Origin: Cristatella mucedo
Taxonomy: Eukaryota > Bryozoa > Phylactolaemata > Cristatellidae
Assembly: GCA_009760855.2 (NCBI GenBank)
Contig: WPIO01000005.1
Span: 10,496,501-10,560,500, forward strand
Length of the DNA stretch: 64,000 nt
Direction of reading: 5' to 3'
The notes beneath the pieces are model-generated. The model made no database searches and was not told the origin of the DNA. It saw nothing but the letters and a program-made list of their open reading frames with translations. Made by a program: the position numbers and the translations under genes. Positions 11,150-23,169 of this stretch are shown here, one piece after another (the stretch's first letter is position 1; each line of letters starts with the position of its first letter).

Positions 11150-13035
11150 ATCAATTTGTGAATTTCACTCAGCGAACTAAATCTGTTTCTGGGCACTTCA
11201 TGTATGCTGCAAAGAAAGCATGTAAATATGGCTAGCGTTAATCTGCACAGCTCCAGGACGCATAAAGACATAAAGGACGGTTCACAAGGACCCAGCAAAT
11301 CCTCTATGAAGCAGGTGCATTGGCAGCTTGCTTGTAATGTAATTTATCTGCGTCTGAACCTCAACAAATGTGCATAGACTTGGTGGATGTTAAGCAGGAG
11401 AATTTTCTGAAGCACACGCAAAGGCACAAAGACTTGGTGGATATTAAGCAGGAGAATTTTCTGCAGCGCACGCAAAGGCGCAAAGAGCAGCGTTCGGTTC
11501 GCATGCTTTAGCTAACAACACAGCATCTCACGCAGCAAAGAGAAAGTGAGATGCATAGCTGCGTCAAGAGGCTAGTTAAGGAAGTGAGTAGCACGGAAAT
11601 AGCAGATAAAGATGGCTGACAGGATTGCAACAGAACGCGGAAAGAAATAAGATGTTATTTGCTGGTAATAGTGGAAGTGTCTAGCGCTTAAGGTACCTGA
11701 AGGAGCGAGAATACTGAAGCTAGTGCAGAAACTCAGCTGGTTGTGCAGGAGATAATCCATGGTGGGCAGGTTGGGTCAGTGAAAGAATTTGTCTCTCTAT
11801 CAGCTCATAAACCGGAAGCCATCGAAGCTTCTTCAGCAAAAGAGACATATGGCTGAACCTCTGGCATTTGTTGACTAGCCTTTCAGACATATTCATCACC
11901 AGTTGCTGATGCTTAGTGGCTCTTTTCGGTAGCCCAGTCAAGACAAATTGCAGCAGTAAAGCCTAGACGGAATGAGGGGGCTAGTTCAATCTTTAGCAAG
12001 CGACCGTCATAGATAGTGCCTAATTTTAGACAGGGATCGGAAGTGATGGCTAGCCGCGCAGGCAGTCTTCTTCATGAAAATTTTAAAATAATTGCAATTG
12101 TCAAAGACCACAACTAATTTCTGAGCACATGGCTCTGGTCACAAGGTAGTATCGTTTAATTAAAGAGCAACGTCTTCTACCGGTGGTCCAGCCACGCGAG
12201 GTTCCAATGAGCGCGTGTTGAGTTGTATCGCCTTTAAAGGAAATTGGCAGATGTCCAGGGTCGAATGACACCAAGAGATTTCTACATTTAACAATCGCCG
12301 CAGCTGAATCCGTTGGTTAAAACGAGAAATACAACCGATTATTATGTCAGCATTGAAGCGAAAGCCAATCTCTAGGAACCAAATTATTTTTCCCAGAGGT
12401 CCCGTATACACGAAGAGCAGCAAAAGACAGAGAACGGGCTTGTGGGACTCGACTAGTGACTAATCTGCTGTATGAGACTTTGTCATTGCGAGACAAAGAT
12501 TAGACATAATCAAAAAAGCGCGATTTGAACCATTCCTGCTCCTCGTCTCTAAGGCAATGATTGTTCTCAATCTTTCAATTTGGATATTGTGATCTATAGT
12601 GCTGAACGTAACTGATAGATAAAGCACCACCGGGCAGTAACGTTACCGTCATTACTGCTGCTTAGAGGGTCGTTGGTCACACGGAGGTGAGCAGATTTAG
12701 TGGAGTGGTTTCCCTTGAATGCAGAATGAACTATTTCTGAAAATTCATTCATTCTAATGCTTTCTACAATCTGCATTGCAAAAATCTGTTTGATAATCTT
12801 TGACAATGATGGAGAAGGGAAACCGGGCGATAGTTTATTGGGACTTCTGAATACAATCCTGGCTTATTAAATGTTGTTAGAATGATAGCCGATTTAACAG
12901 ACTTCGCAATGACCCCATTATTAAGAGAAGCTTTCAAAACCCCGAGTTACGGCTGAACTAGATTTTTTGCCAGTATATATTACAGAAGGCAAATTATTGG
13001 GTCATTAGGAGACGAGCTATTTTTATTACACTTTA
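11150..13035 (-). mobile_element. LINE-3w RT and 3'UTR, degenerate
   Basis: Read on -: near 12800 down to 12594 is an RT finger/palm stretch (LSKIIKQIFAMQIVESI, then FKGNHSTKSAHLRVTND) followed by a frame-shifted TIDHNILIERL block. At 11941-11720 is the thumb block (TGLPKRATKHQQLVMN, then LRWLPVYELIERQILSL). The 3'UTR and tail reach 11150. Several frameshifts make it non-functional. Confidence 0.7.
11376..11483. repeat. 54-bp tandem duplication
   Basis: Two units, each beginning agacttggtggat and including taagcaggagaattttctg, with a few differences. It lies inside the LINE-3w 3'UTR. Confidence 0.9.
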
Positions 13036-13039
13036 TTCA

Positions 13040-13940
13040 GGTAGCCATTTTGTAAACGGAGAACTTGGAAAATTTCTTGAGGAAGTGTCACAGGTTAAGT
13101 ATCAACATTTGCTTTAGTTGGTGGTGGCTTGAGATTTTGGGCACACGCAGGCCGCTTCTCATGCTCATCAGTCGTGCTGAGCGACTATTTTTCTCATCAC
13201 TCTTTTCGTAATACATACCGGTATTTCTCCAAAATTTTATCTCACAAGAAAGGGATTCGCTTGGTACGCCTCAATCAGCGCATTCATGAAGTCGTCTACC
13301 ATTTTTCAGTTCAAACGATGCAGGCTCTTGAAGGTGCATCTGACTTGTTGTTGGTTCTAGGCCTCGGTCGGTTTATCGGAAGTTGAACCAGGCCGTCATG
13401 CATCGGCTTTCTGTCCATAATCCGCCAGCACCCTAGGAGTGATGACGTATGCTACAATGCCAATGGAAATCCGATGGAAAACCAGCGAAAAAGGCAGTAT
13501 AACAGTGGTTGAACTCGGTAAGCTCTAAAGCAGGTAAGTGTTAAAATCGGGCTTTGGGTGCTGGGGTTGGCGAATTTGGGCTGGTTTCCTTGTTTCAAGG
13601 CTGCTTGAAGGTGGGTAATGGCTGGCACCTGCGCGCTTGCAATATTATATTGAAGTAAGTAAAAGCATGCATATTTAGAAGCATTTCTGCCGCTGCAGAT
13701 AAGCCTATAGTCTAAAATCAATTTGTGAAGTGGAGCAATCACACTATCAAACATGACGACTCAGTATTTTGAAGCCCAGAGTACAGCAGGTTAACAATCC
13801 CTCAGTTTTGTTTAATATCTGGTCTAGACCAGAGATTAAGACACATCCGGCTGCTTAACTTTGTAATTTAGTAGCCGATAATTTCAAGCAGTGTAATATA
13901 TACCATCTGACTGATTAGGAATGCAAACGTTTCCATCTTA
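13040..13940. other. no gene seen
   Basis: Open frames at 13129-13386 (+) and 13452-13754 (-) have no recognisable domain. Part may be the older 5' portion of the adjacent LINE-3w, but I could not align it. Confidence 0.35.
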
Positions 13941-13944
13941 CTAA

Positions 13945-14160
13945 TGTGCATGCTGCCACTAACCACATTTGCATGCTGACCCTGTGCATGTCACCCCTAA
14001 CCATATTATTCATTTTGTTTGTTTTTCAAGCATGATTTTACTTACTATTCTATTGCATATCACTTTGCAGCAAATGTAAAGCGCCTAGAAAGAGATTAAG
14101 TTCTCTGAGGGCGCTTTATCAAGTGCAATATTATTCTTATATTATTATTATTATTACTAA
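13945..14160 (+). mobile_element. LINE-1w 3'UTR and tail only
   Basis: It starts within the 3'UTR (tgtgcatgctgccactaacc), has the full hairpin (aaagcgcctagaaagagatt to ggcgcttt) and ends in (ATT)n. It is very close in sequence to the copies at 59451 and 63840. Confidence 0.85.
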
Positions 14161-14164
14161 TTCC

Positions 14165-15075
14165 AGGTAAGCGAAATACCGTACCACGATCGACTGCAGC
14201 TAGTTCGATCAGCAATAAGGATAAGAGTTCCCAGCGTGTCCTTTTGAACCTTGAGGACATATTTCGGAAACGATGACTGTCAATGATCTCTGCTGGTTGA
14301 CAACGGTGCCTGTTTCGTGTCTGTTGAAGCTGTCCCGCAGCTTTTTAGCAAAGGTTTTTTATCCCTGCTCATAAAGAGCTTCTGAAAATGTCATCCGCCA
14401 GCATCGAAACAAAAACAACAGACTTTCGGATTTCCGGAGCGTAAAGTGCGTTGCTAACAGTAGCGTAAAGATGTAACTTGTCGCTCAATCGTGAGATCTG
14501 CGGTGCCTCTGGGGTCAATATAAGCGCAGCTGCGAACCCAGGAATACAGCTGCCCTCTGCAGCGACAGAAACGATAACCAGAATGTGAGTTCCAAGAAGC
14601 TCTATTGGCAAACTGTAAGTAGAAGCAGTCCATGTTTGTCGAGTCCCTCTCCTATGAGCTCGCTAAATTCCAGAATGGCACCGTAGAACGATGACAGCAG
14701 AGCCTGTTGCCCAATACCCACGGGGCTCGAGCCCCGACAGCGTTTCGTCGAAATTCGAACTGTTCCTCAACAGCCATACAGCTCTAGTGCGGCTGTTGAC
14801 GACTTTCCAGTCGAGCGAAGCCTTCGTTTTTACTTGTGATCAAAGAGATCTCTAGGGTCCACTGCTACACGGATTAAGACAGTCTGCGATCGCTTGCGAT
14901 CTAGTGGCTGTGTTTTTCTGATTCCCTCAGAGATGAGGCTCTCGCGAGACCAGATAACAGCTCGTCGGCGGCAATTTAACTTTCCTGGGCGTCGTGGCAC
15001 TTGCACTTTCGCTCGCAGTAGTTCATAGATTTTTATTAGCATTCGCGTGGTATTGGCTGGCGCCCGTACATTATT
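14165..15075. other. no gene seen
   Basis: The - frame at 14369-14611 is hydrophobic but has no recognised family and no clear splice borders. Confidence 0.35.
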
Positions 15076-15077
15076 TG

Positions 15078-15255
15078 GTGAGCCGTGGTGGCACACTAGG
15101 TAAGGTGGTGGTTTTCACGACCTCTGTCCCGAGGTCGTGGGTTCGATTCCTGCGGTGGGCGATTCTTTATCGCCACTGCAAGCGGTGGTGATAGGCGCAA
15201 AGGCTCTTCTGTTGCTATACAAAAAGAGGCTGTTTAATGAGCTAGGATTTTTCTT
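15078..15255 (+). repeat. SINE-A copy, full length
   Basis: tRNA-like head (gtgagccgtggtggcacact), hairpin cacgacctctg / ccgaggtcgtgg, box B ggttcgattcc, then the body and the terminus gctatacaaaaagaggctg, tttaatgagctaggattt. Confidence 0.85.
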
Positions 15256-15384
15256 ATATGAATGTAGAAGTACCAAACACGTGTTGTGTTGTTGCTTGAA
15301 CCAAAGGAGGAGCTCTGAAAAATCCGTGGATGTATTCAAAAATTTATGGCTTATTCAAATTTCACATTAATAAGAAAATTAATA

Positions 15385-15545
15385 TTATATAATTCATTTG
15401 CATAGCGCTCTAAAAGAGCTTGATCTCGAATCAGGCACTTCGCATATGCCACAGGGCTCGAGCCCACACCCTCGGTCATCACATGCGTTCACCTTGACCT
15501 CTATCTTTAAAAGCGAGCACCTTAACCACTGGGCCAAATAAGGTA
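15385..15545 (-). repeat. SINE-B copy
   Basis: On -: ttggcccagtggttaaggtg (box A-like), gggctcgagccc (box B-like), then the shared tail with gcgctatgcaaatgaatt. Confidence 0.8.
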
Positions 15546-15654
15546 TATTCAAATTATTGCTTTTTTCAAAAATAAGTGCTTCTTAACTCTCGGTGGCAAT
15601 TCGGAAACAGTCGCTTGGGTTGGTAGACTAGGAAGCCGAGACTCATTCCCTTTA

Positions 15655-16110
15655 GTCAGCATCACTTCGGGTGTATAACGACCTTCTTATGAATGCAGAC
15701 TTAGGTAGAATCTCTCTGTTTTTCTCGATCTTTTGGAAATTTTTGATACTATCGATCACCAAGTCCTTCTCGAGCGCCTCTCATCCCGCCTGGGCATCGC
15801 TGGCACTACACTACAATGGTTCAAGTTATATATCAATGGGAAACTCTAAAGTATTGATGTAAAAAGAAAATGACCATCCGAGTAACAGCCAAAGTATATA
15901 GTATGTCCGGGTTATGTGTTTGGTCCTGTTCTTTTCACGGTTTATACTCTCCCTCGTACCGATGTGATTGCCAGGCACACCCTAGGCTTTTTCACTTCGA
16001 TCCAGATAACAATCACTTGTACTTTTGCTTTAATCACACCCAGCCCTCCAGCACGACAAATTATATCAAGTCCTTTGCTGAATATATTGACGACGATGTA
16101 TTGACGAAAT
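15655..16110 (+). mobile_element. LINE-1w RT palm remnant
   Basis: It matches the 51820-52240 part of the better copy at nucleotide level: tatgaatgcagacttaggta, then gatactatcgatcaccaagt, then cctcatcccgcctgggcatc. The YADD block is lost. Frameshifts are present throughout, and both ends are truncated. Confidence 0.75.
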
Positions 16111-16145
16111 AAAGTATTTGGATCAGAGCTTAGGAGCAAAACATT

Positions 16146-16192
16146 GCTTCATGATATGACATGACATACATGACATGACAACATGACATAAG
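16146..16192. repeat. (ATGAC)n pentanucleotide repeat
   Basis: About eight imperfect atgac / atgacat units. Confidence 0.85.
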
Positions 16193-16194
16193 CA

Positions 16195-17085
16195 AACCCA
16201 TTCGAGTATGAAACTCTCGAGAAGCACTTGAATTAATAAGACATCAAAAAGAACAGGAAAACCAACTTGGCTTTCCAGCAATCAGGGCACGAACACGGAA
16301 TTTCAAGCAGGTAACCTACGTAACGCTGCCAGGATTTTTACTAGACCTCGACGTAGTTTTCTGCCAACATTCATAAATTTGTATTGTGGGGTACGTAATT
16401 GTGAATCTGTTCACACGGCTAATACATGGCCTTAGAGAGGGCTGTTGGCGGACTAAAGCCTCCAGAACAGACGACATGGCAGGTTTGCTGCATTTCGAGC
16501 AGGGCCTGCCGCACTTTAGTAAACCACCCAAGCAACGAAAAGTAAAACTTCTTAACCTTTACGTTGAATTATTTTTAGAATTGCGTTTTACTTGCAGCAG
16601 CTATAACAAATCTAATAATTTATAATTACCTTTCATGCGCGACTTTTGATAGCCGTAACTTTGTCGACTAGTGATCTTTAAGCAGACACCAACACAGGTT
16701 GAATTTAATGCTCACGGGGTGGCTCGAAGATCACTGATCACTCAATCGACTCTTGCCGCATGAATAGTACTCGCAGCAGCCTGAATCAAGTTGAAGTCGG
16801 TGGCAACCAACAAGAAGGCATTCAAAATGTCCCCTCATGTAAGCCGACTTGTCCCTCTATTTTAGATGACTCAGGATTCTAGGCACGGTGCTGGTGCACT
16901 TGCAGCACCAGGTCAGCTCACCAGTCAACTAGAAGTGTGTTCAAATTCTAGTGCCTTTCCTCATATGCCTACACAGCTTGTAGCACTAATAGCACTCGCG
17001 ATAAAAAAAACACTACTAAAAACCAGAAGTTAGCAATATCAACAAGAATGTAGGCGATACGTATCAGTGATTCTTATTAGCCACA
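16195..17085. other. no gene seen
   Basis: No exon or recognised repeat. Confidence 0.4.
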
Positions 17086-17087
17086 TA

Positions 17088-17222
17088 TAATAATAATAAT
17101 AATAATAATAATGTACTTGATAAAGCGCCCTCAGAGAACTTAATCTCTTTCTAGGCGCTTTACATTTGCTGCATTAGAATGAGATTGAGTTCTCTGGAGG
17201 TGCTATACAAAGGGCCATTATA
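17088..17222. repeat. two LINE/SINE 3' tails head to head (- then +)
   Basis: 17088-17175 is a - oriented tail with (ATT)n and a perfect hairpin. 17178-17222 is a + oriented tail fragment (gagattgagttctctggagg, then gctatacaaa). Together they make an inverted pair. Confidence 0.75.
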
Positions 17223-17224
17223 GC

Positions 17225-20040
17225 AAGTCCATTGGCTCCATGCTTTTCAGTTTGTCATAAAGAATGGCAAAATAGATTTTAGCCTTCCTGAAGGAATAAT
17301 TGGAATTGTATTGTCTTATTCGTGCTAGCAGTCTTATTCATATTACCAAGAGCGCTATACGTTTGATTGCAAAGACTGGTCGATCACAAAAGTGTCCGAC
17401 TTGAGCTGAATTATGCCAATTGAGACCCAAATCGAGATGATAATTTTGTGCGACGATAATCATCTAAAAATCCTATACAGAGTGCCAGTAAACCGGCTTA
17501 ATTAGCACGAACGAAGTCTCGCTAGCTTTCACTACACTGGGAAAAGAGACCTAGTCGATCTTTGATTTTCAGCTGTTGTCGCGACACGCATCTCCCTTTC
17601 ACGTGACTGAGGATTAAGTTCGCCTTACGCTGGAGAGTTTTCTACAGCCCACTCAAAGCGTAAACCTCTTTGGGTGCGAATGCTGTAGCCAGTGGACTTC
17701 ATAGCCCGCAACTAAGAGAAGCTGAGCAGCAAAACTAAGCCTGGAGAGCCGTCGACGAAATGGGGGGGGGGGGTATTTGGGGGTATTTTAGGGTATATAG
17801 ACTGCATGAGGCTAATAATCGATGTCCTCATGGATTGCTCTCGTTAGTCCCAGACTCATTTCCACAACATTGGTCTGAAGATCCCCGTCGAGATCTATAT
17901 AGTACAAATACATTTTTTGAGAGTCTTCTGCTCTCGTAACATGTGGCTCATATAACAGGCTCAGACAACTATCGAATATAAACAAGAGAGCTTCCCTAAA
18001 TATCCTAAGCATGCATGCGCCCGTTCAAAGAAAGACGTTCACCGCTATTCTAATATCATCTTCGACCGTCGGGGGGGGGGGAGGCACCAGCCGCCTGGCC
18101 TTGCTGGGCCAGGCTGGCCTTGGGCCGGGCTGGCCTTGCTGGAGCTCCCTTACTCCTATCCCATCGATCGAATCCGTACGTGGTTCGATGCTTTGTGGAG
18201 GAGTCGGCAGCAGCGGCACGGGCACGTTAGTGCACGTTCTGTCCCAAAGCTGCCGCCGTCGGACTTGAAATGCACGGCTTAGCGAGCACTCTGCACGATA
18301 AAGCAGCAGCAAGTGAAAGGACACTCCTCCGCCTTCCCAAGCGAAGAACATGGCGGCACGGATCGTCATAGCGAGACACTGTACTGAGTGCATACAAAAG
18401 TGTGCATTGGGAGAGCACGACCTCTTCCGAAGCTCTTCCCGTAGGCGAGAAAGAAAGCAAATCAACTCAGATGAACGGTAACAATATTCCCACTTTTAGA
18501 GTAAACATGCATGCGCAATTCGCTCGCCGAGAAAGAGCAATGGCTGGGAGGAACTGGTGGAATGTAGCCTTATAATAAATACCGTCGATTCACAGGATAT
18601 CATGAAGCCAGTATGCTGCGGCATAGTAAGTGAAAGGCTCGGTCTCCAATGGATTTGTGATTATCTAGAGGCGTATGTAAGCCGCTACATCCAGAGGAGT
18701 GGGGAGCCTGGGGAGTATGAGCAGGAGTATGAGCATGTCGCAAGCAGCCAGAGCCAGAGCCAGAGCACTAAGAGACCTACAATAAGAGGAACAGCTAACC
18801 AGCGACGATCACGATACGAGCACGAAGAGCGAGAGCTCGGCCGGCAGAGAGAAACACTTTAACGTGGAAGCTCCGTTGTCGACAACATGCATGCAACTGT
18901 AACTGCACAGTTTACGCAATCCGTAAGCGGCCAATTTTGCAGGCAGGAACAGCTGTACGGGGTTAGGGCGGTTTTAACAAGATATTGAAAATGCATGGAC
19001 TAACTAGGCTACGGTACCTCTAAGCACGCACGATCTTTTGCAATAGTGCGTAGCTAAATGTAGGCAGACTTACTGCGAGGCAATTCGTTCATCTAGGAAA
19101 ATGAACCCAGATTCTGTGCCGACGCTGCTGGCGACATACTGGACTAGCCAATTTTGATGTCTAGGAATTTCCAATTTCATGCTACAGTAACCCCACAAAG
19201 TTCCTATCCTACGTAGAGACCTCATCTATGGAGGATCTGCATTCTCTGGCGTCAAGGGATAATTGCCTCTAGCTGGATTTCACTGAGTTAATAGAAGAGA
19301 ACAGATGACTAAAACCTCGTCGCTCGACTTTTGACCTTAACTAGGAAGTCGTGCACTGTCTCCCGTCGTAAGGCAGCTCCATTTAGCTGGGGCGCGACAA
19401 CGTTAGACTGTCAAAGACCACAGACACCAGTTGCCGCGTAACTCACTGACGCCGACACTCGACGCTTGGAAGCAGTTAGAGGGGAACAACTCCAGCATCA
19501 ATCGGAGCAAAAGGAAGCGAACCTGAAAGATGCTCCACTCACTAGATTAAGGCTGCAAAGAGCCCTATTAAGTTATGGCGAAATTACAATCTTAATTAAA
19601 GGATGCCAGCAGCCGGCGTGCTACCTTTGTTCGTCCTAAATTCTTTATCTTCGCTGCAAAGTCGTCGGTCGTGTCGTAATCCTGCTGGATGTAAATAGAA
19701 CACATTCGGGAAGTGAGTCAGAAAATAACGAAGGCGGCTGACTCAGATCGTCCTGGAAGTACGACTCATCACGTCAGCAGTCGCTGTCGCTGCGTCTTCG
19801 CCGTTCAGTTACTTTCATCCCCCGCAGCTCATTTACACAATCAATCGCCATCACTCAACCCATCCGCTCATTATGACGTACTGATGCTAACACCCACCGA
19901 CGTCAGACCTGCTGTATAGGTAGGGGTGATCCCTCAGTGATTAATGGATTCGGTGTAGCAAAGTTAGCAGGTGGTTGGACTTCCGTGTTCATTTGGGCAT
20001 TGGGTTTCGGAGATCTACAGCGCATATTGCCGTCTTGAGA
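17225..20040. other. no gene seen; upstream region of the p67phox-like gene
   Basis: It contains G runs (17762-17771, 18070-18080) and a GC-rich block at about 18090-18260. The promoter and 5'UTR of the downstream gene should lie near 19700-20046, but no core promoter element can be fixed by eye. Confidence 0.35.
18097..18145. repeat. GC-rich minisatellite (ggccttgctgg-like)
   Basis: About four imperfect repeats of ctggccttgctgg / ctggccttgggcc. Confidence 0.8.
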
Positions 20041-20046
20041 CTAGTC

Positions 20047-20232
20047 ATGACGGCCAAGGACGCGCTGTTAGCATGGAACGACGCCGTGAAGTTTGCTGAA
20101 GCGAAGAAGTACCCGGAAGCATTGCAAAAGTTTTCGGAGATCAAGGATAACGTGCATGCATTGCCCTCCAGAATGCACTTTAACATCGGGACGATACAAT
20201 TGATTCTGTGCGAGTACGACGCAGCTCTTGAG
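20047..20232 (+). CDS. NCF2: p67phox-like exon 1: TPR1 and start of TPR2
   Basis: 62 codons from ATG to a phase-0 donor (gag|gtaact). The peptide begins MTAKDALLAWNDAVKFAEAK and includes the diagnostic RMHFNIGTIQLIL. This lines up with the human p67phox start (AISLWNEGV and RICFNIGCMYTIL). These helices form the TPR superhelix whose inner and upper faces carry Rac-GTP and regulatory contacts. The frame is open upstream for 24 codons, but there the peptide does not resemble the family, so I place the start at 20047; the family product starts close to this motif. The next intron is 9.2 kb and holds LINEs, SINE-B and microsatellites. Confidence 0.88.
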
Positions 20233-20489
20233 GTAACTTTGAAAAAACTTATGTTGAATTGTTGGTATCAATGCTGTCACACAATGCTTTGTCTTAAGTA
20301 CTAGAGTGTCGCAGAGTTGGAATTTTCCGGCTTTTCCGCTTGAATATGAGGCCGTGACATGCATTTCGTTTTGATTCTAAGCATTTGTTCGGTGCTCGTC
20401 GTTGTCCTTTTCTCTCGCATCTCCTACTGTGTGATTAATTAATCGCTATGAATTAATATATGAATTAATCGCCGTGATAGATCCATCGT

Positions 20490-20490
<1 letters not shown>

Positions 20491-20547
<57 letters not shown>

Positions 20548-20576
20548 CAGACAGACAGAAAGCGAAAGAGAAAGAG

Positions 20577-20617
<41 letters not shown>

Positions 20618-20673
20618 CAGAGACAGATAGACAGACAGACAGACAGAGAGCGAAAGAGAGAGACAGAGAGAGG

Positions 20674-20755
<82 letters not shown>

Positions 20756-20857
20756 TAGAGATAGACAGACAGATAGACAGACAGACAGACAGAGAGCGAA
20801 AGAGAGAGAGACACAGAGAGAGAGACACAGAGAGAGACAGAGAGACAGAGAGAGAGA
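20491..20857. repeat. GA-rich microsatellite with (GACA)n blocks
   Basis: A 370-base purine array of ga, gaca and gacaga units in intron 1. Long frames on both strands across it are artefacts of the repeat. Confidence 0.95.
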
Positions 20858-20859
20858 TG

Positions 20860-21795
20860 TTAAATCGGCTGCTCTCCGGCTTCAACCGCAATGCGCTATT
20901 TTGCGATACTTTTTTAGACGTAACCCTGCTGGCCACCGAATATATATATAAAAGCCATTTAAATCGTGACCAGGCAATTAGCTTTTATCTTTTCCCAATA
21001 TTTGACATAGATAGTCTGTTCACTGGGCGACGTGTACACGTGGCAAACAGTAGGGAGTTGATTGTTTTACCATTACGACTAGTTCAATAGATGTTCGAAG
21101 CAAACTCTCTGTTGGCTCCTCAGCCAGTGCTGATCCAATCGGCATAGATGACGAGGCCTTTTTGTCTGGTGCCTATTCGGTACTGTGCTGGCTGCAATGC
21201 GTCGCGTCGTCTGGAGGTCTCGCAGGCTCTTCTTGTAGGTTGCTGGTTTGGGTAGAGTGCTATTTAAAGAGTGCCTTTTTCCCTAGGCGTTGTTTTATGA
21301 CCTATTGTGCTCTCCGGGGATGCAGAGTTGGGATGATGAATTGGCTTGCCTTGATATGCTGATTTGTTTGCTTCTATTGCGAACCTCTCGAATTAAAACA
21401 TCGTAGGAAATGGTGTCGTATTTTTAGACTAGCCCTGTTACTTTGTGACACTCAGGCGTGTTTTCGTGGCATGTTATTGAATTTTTTTAGTTATGAATAC
21501 AAATAGATTGTGGCCAGGCATAGGCAGACTTACCTCATGCTTATTTGAATTTAGTGCGGTTGCGATGTATATTATATTGTTCCTTTTTGACCTAATCATC
21601 TGGAACCATGCAACAGTGATATGAAACTCTATGACCCCAAACCAGTAACCAGTGACGGATCAGTATGGGGCTATGGTATCAGTAGTATCTTTTTGCCTGT
21701 GAAATACCGAAAAGGAGAATATTTAATTACAATGCAGTAACTAGTCATTATGCCACTGCTCTCCTAACTCAAACCGTTAAGCCGTGCCTCGAATA
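20860..21795. other. no gene seen (intron 1)
   Basis: No exon or recognised repeat. Confidence 0.4.
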
Positions 21796-21799
21796 AAAT

Positions 21800-22245
21800 T
21801 GAAATATTTCCAAGACCACACCTTTAGTTTGTATGCTTCCAAAGCTGGACCTCACTCCCGGCTGAGTCGTGACATTCCCTGACATGACAACATTTAATAA
21901 GAAGCTAAACAAAGACCTGTTCATCGAACCATTTGTTGGTCCTTGTAATTGTCCTTAAATAATAATGGTAATAATAATGCATTTGTGTAGCCCCCAGAAA
22001 ACTGAATCTCTTTCTAGGCACTCTACAGATGCTGTATAGAAAGCAGTCTTTTGTATGCTAATTCAAGCTGACAATGTGCATGTTACTGCTAACCATATTT
22101 ACGTGTTGACACTGTGCATGTTACTAATAACCCTAATATGAATGTTGACACTGTGATGTTATCACTAACCACGGTATGATCATGCTTCCTTTACAGCATA
22201 TGTCAAGTATACAAATGTATTATTGTTAATACTATTATTATATGC
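21800..22245 (+). mobile_element. LINE C-terminal fragment and 3'UTR, split by a reverse tail
   Basis: 21800-21957 matches the ORF2 C-terminal block (gtatgcttccaaagctggac, then acatttaataagaagctaaa). 22051-22245 continues with the 3'UTR and (ATT)n. Between them, 21958-22050 is a LINE/SINE tail in the - orientation, so it inserted later. Confidence 0.65.
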
Positions 22246-22689
22246 TAATAAAACCTGCCAGCCACTCTATGCACTAGGAAAGCATACTTGCAAGCTAAAT
22301 TTTAAAGCCTGCACTGAGTACACTCAGGGACTGTCTCGGGTAAAAGATTCCAGTTTGAAGGAGCCTCAGTAGGGCTACAATTGGTCTGCCACCGTCTTGG
22401 GGTGGTTAACAAGAAAATCTGAGTGATAGGACCCTAAGGACATGAGACACCAAGCCTTATGGTAGTCCCTAACCAGGCCATAGCCAGGAAAAAAGAGAGT
22501 ATAACAATTGTGACCTTCATAAACCACCTAGATGTCTTGAACTGGGTTGGCTACTTGCCAACTTGCTAATCATGGCCTTGTGAGAATGGGTGCTGACTTG
22601 AATTTACTTCTTTAAAAGGCATGGCCTCCGAGATGAAAATCATCTGAAGTGGTATAAAAAAGTTTTACAAATTTCCAAGAAGTATGTAA

Positions 22690-22855
22690 TAATAATAACA
22701 AACTTATAACTTATTTGCATATCACTCTAAGAAAACCTAATCTCTATTCAGGTGCTTCACATATATCACGGGGCTCGAGCCCACGACCTCGGTCTCAAAT
22801 ACATTCACCTTGACCTTGGTCGAAGCAAGCATCCTAACCACTATACTATTATTAT
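22690..22855 (-). repeat. SINE-B copy
   Basis: On -: a box A-like region, the ggtcgtgggctcgagccccg core, and the tail with gagattaggttttcttagag. A further partial - tail (22856-22925) abuts it. Confidence 0.75.
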
Positions 22856-22924
22856 TTTTATAAAACATTTGCACGGCACCCTAAGAGATCTTAATCTCCT
22901 TCTAGACATATTCTTGTTTTGTCG

Positions 22925-23063
22925 CCGAGCTGGGGGCCCAGTGGTTGAGGTACTTGCCCCCCCCCCCCGACCAAGGTCTGGCCGAAGTCTTGGCTCCAGC
23001 TCTGAGGCATATGTGAAGCGCCTGAATAGAGATAAAGTTCTCTTAGGGTGCTATGCAAATGAA

Positions 23064-23065
<2 letters not shown>
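22925..23065 (+). repeat. SINE-B copy followed by (TA)n
   Basis: cgagctgggggcccagtggttg, a C run, ggtctggccgaagtcttggc, then the shared tail aagcgcctgaatagagataa and gctatgcaaatgaa. It runs straight into the (TA)n microsatellite. Confidence 0.8.
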
Positions 23066-23094
<29 letters not shown>

Positions 23095-23129
23095 AATGCT
23101 ATGCAAATGAAATAATGCGAAATAATTCA

Positions 23130-23165
<36 letters not shown>
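23063..23165. repeat. two (TA)n microsatellites with a duplicated spacer
   Basis: ta arrays at about 23066-23092 and 23132-23164, separated by two copies of a tgcaaatg-type piece of the SINE tail. Confidence 0.9.

Positions 23166-23169
<4 letters not shown>

Noticed and set aside
15078-15165. Possible tRNA gene (boxes A and B present)
   Set aside because: No cloverleaf with acceptor and anticodon stems can be drawn. The same sequence recurs many times with a SINE body, so it is a SINE head. The same goes for the other SINE-A and SINE-B heads.
18025-18465. 146-codon frame on - in the GC-rich block
   Set aside because: It crosses a minisatellite and a G run; no conserved pattern seen.
19975-20046. 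Upstream extension of exon 1 by 24 codons
   Set aside because: Open in frame, but the peptide does not resemble the family. The conserved N-terminus begins at the ATG at 20047.
20439-21090. Long open frames on both strands over the GA/CT array
   Set aside because: They are dinucleotide repeat translations (Ser-Leu, Arg-Glu). The same applies at 6898-7384 and 28582-28926.
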